Below are positions 33,666 to 34,771 of a DNA stretch of 34,771 bases, piece after piece. Location of the stretch: the NCBI GenBank assembly GCA_011053095.1, contig DRHS01000129.1, positions 1 through 34,771 of the forward strand, read 5' to 3'. Source of the DNA: Bacteroides sp. Its GTDB lineage: Bacteria; Bacteroidota; Bacteroidia; Bacteroidales; SM23-62. The first letter of the stretch is position 1. Each line of letters begins with the position of its first letter. The notes below the pieces were generated by a model. The model was given only the letters and a program-made list of their open reading frames with translations. It was not told the origin of the DNA and did no database searches. Both the position numbers and the translations under genes were made by a program.

Positions 33666-33722
33666 ATGAAACTAATTGTAAAAATCCTACTGGGTATTCT
33701 GATTGTTCTGGTGCTAGCGTGA
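33666..33722 (+). pseudogene. 5' stub of a membrane or exported protein gene cut by an insertion sequence
   Basis: An ATG at 33666 starts MKLIVKILLGILIVLVLA and then hits a TGA at 33720. This is a textbook signal-anchor N-terminus (Lys-rich start, then about 14 hydrophobic residues) with nothing after it. The following sequence leads within 65 bases into a reversed transposase gene, so the stub is best read as a gene interrupted at about 33719 by the insertion element. The rest of that gene would lie beyond the right edge of the window. Confidence 0.5.
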
Positions 33723-34771
33723 GTTTATCACGAGACACGGCCTAAAACGCTATAACTATCAGGGACACATAAAGATACGCCTCACTTATTTGTATACACC
33801 AACATCTTTGATTTTAGGCCGTTCATTGTGGGCATTTTCTATACCTAATGCTATCATAATTCTGTTTTCAGCTTCGGTCATCTCCTCCAGCATATAAGTG
33901 GCTTTAGGCTTTCCAGTTTTTTTAGATTCTTCCAACATTGTTCCAAGCCTGATATTATTGAGCATGTCTAATAAATTATCCAGGCTACCGGTGTACCCGG
34001 CCTTTAATCTTGCCTCTCTCCAGATAATACTTGTTAGCATATATCCTATCACACAGATAAAATAATGCACCTTTATCTTCTGATCAGTCCAGTGATACTG
34101 CGGCTTCAGGGCTAAATGATATGGATTTTTCATGTTCCTGAAGGCATGTTCAATTTTAGATTGGCCATAGTAAGCAGTGATTATCTCCTGGCTGGTCCAT
34201 TCATGCCTGTTGGTCATGATAATTCTGAAGCCAAGTTTTTCTTCAACAAGGTGAAGTTGCTCCTGATCAATTTGGTAGTCCAGAACGAACTTACCATCTC
34301 CTGCGACAATCAGTTTCCATTTTAGAATATCTTTCAGATATTGACCTGCTGCGATGGTTTTGATCTTTTTTTCTAAAGCCTCCCGGTTCCGTTTTTTCCC
34401 TTTTGGATTTACAAGTTCCTGTTGGAGCTCTTTTAAACTCTTTTCCTTTTTAGCAAGACTTTGATAAACGCCCCGGATCTGGCCTGCTTTTAACCGATCC
34501 GATATAAATACAAGGATCGTTTTTTCATCTTCCCATATCGTGCTTTTTTCACGGTATACAGCCAATGACTCGTTGTTTATTGTTATGGTGGACATCTCCT
34601 TAGTTGCCCTGTCAATGATCTCTTTATGATGGTAAGGTGTTAAGGCGCCCACATAATAGAATCCTAACCTTTTTACAATAGCATAGGGTTTCACAAAACT
34701 AATAACAGATTCATATTCAATAAGTTACAAGGCTTTAAAAATAGCCATTTCCTAACTTTCTGTAACGTGCA
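33720..34771 (-). mobile_element. Partial IS1634-like insertion sequence
   Basis: The element spans from about the junction with the broken gene stub to beyond the right edge. Its visible content is the C-terminal half of an IS1634-type transposase gene. The terminal inverted repeat should lie near 33720-33785, but only one end is in the window, so it cannot be confirmed and no target duplication can be measured. Confidence 0.6.
33786..34694 (-). pseudogene. IS1634-type transposase, N-terminus missing or shifted
   Basis: The 302 residues include LGFYYVGALTPYHHKEI, a helical Lys/Glu-rich insertion, VLDYQID and YYGQSKIEHAFRNMKNPYHLALKPQYHW with the catalytic glutamate in QSKIEHAFR, followed by LDNLLDMLNNIRLGTM. 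These are IS1634-family features. Full transposases of the family have about 550 residues, so the N-terminal half with the first catalytic Asp is absent. The frame opens at a GTG (34694), and an in-frame TAA lies at 34725-34727, eleven codons upstream. The copy is therefore truncated or frameshifted unless the sequence has an error. The codons between the TAA and GTG (LIEYESVISF) could still be old coding sequence. Confidence 0.8.

Noticed and set aside
34116..34325. Plus-strand open frame inside the transposase gene
   Set aside because: It is antisense to the catalytic region of the transposase and has no independent support.

Overview
The window reads as a chromosomal piece of a Bacteroidota bacterium, most like the Bacteroidales/Marinilabiliales side of the phylum. 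The support is a SusC-style carboxypeptidase-regulatory-domain TonB receptor, a DUF5723 outer-membrane protein, DUF1016 nucleases, a DUF6922-type antitoxin, several lipoproteins with short lipoboxes, and -7 boxes of the TAnnTTTG type in front of several genes. No rRNA, tRNA or CRISPR array was found.

Layout. At 1-5140 (minus strand) lie a partial trypsin-like protein cut by the window edge, a family-5 extracellular solute-binding lipoprotein, and a TonB-dependent receptor whose leader is a clear TPP riboswitch; a thioredoxin gene with its own terminator sits just upstream. At 5254-8573 are a CCA-adding-type tRNA nucleotidyltransferase, a secreted endonuclease/exonuclease/phosphatase-fold protein, and a HicAB toxin-antitoxin pair. 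At 8661-12658 are a beta-helix lipoprotein, the collapsed remains of a two-component system (kinase plus LytTR regulator, both with internal deletions), a terminator, and a YtcJ-like amidohydrolase lipoprotein. At 12749-19426 is an export locus: TolC, a small unknown protein, a MacB/LolD-type ATPase and an HlyD-type adaptor on the minus strand, divergent from an NtrC-type response regulator and its membrane histidine kinase. No permease is present. At 19625-23773 are a short-chain dehydrogenase and a lipoprotein/DUF5723 pair.

The right third (23887-34771) is accessory. It holds an AbiEii-type nucleotidyltransferase toxin with an HTH-DUF6922 antitoxin, divergent from the RNA ligase gene rtcB; a broken DUF4143-type ATPase gene; a membrane-anchored reductive-dehalogenase/QueG-like iron-sulfur protein; a decayed DUF1016 nuclease gene; an S1-type sulfatase; an intact DUF1016 nuclease gene; and a truncated IS1634-like transposase that seems to interrupt another gene.

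The strongest unusual signals are (a) a perfect 28-bp direct repeat framing the decayed DUF1016 gene, as if that gene had entered the sulfatase/iron-sulfur-protein intergenic region as a unit, and (b) a TPP riboswitch that appears to control not only a TonB receptor but also an oligopeptide-type binding lipoprotein. Assignments rest on reading motifs by eye; no database search was run.
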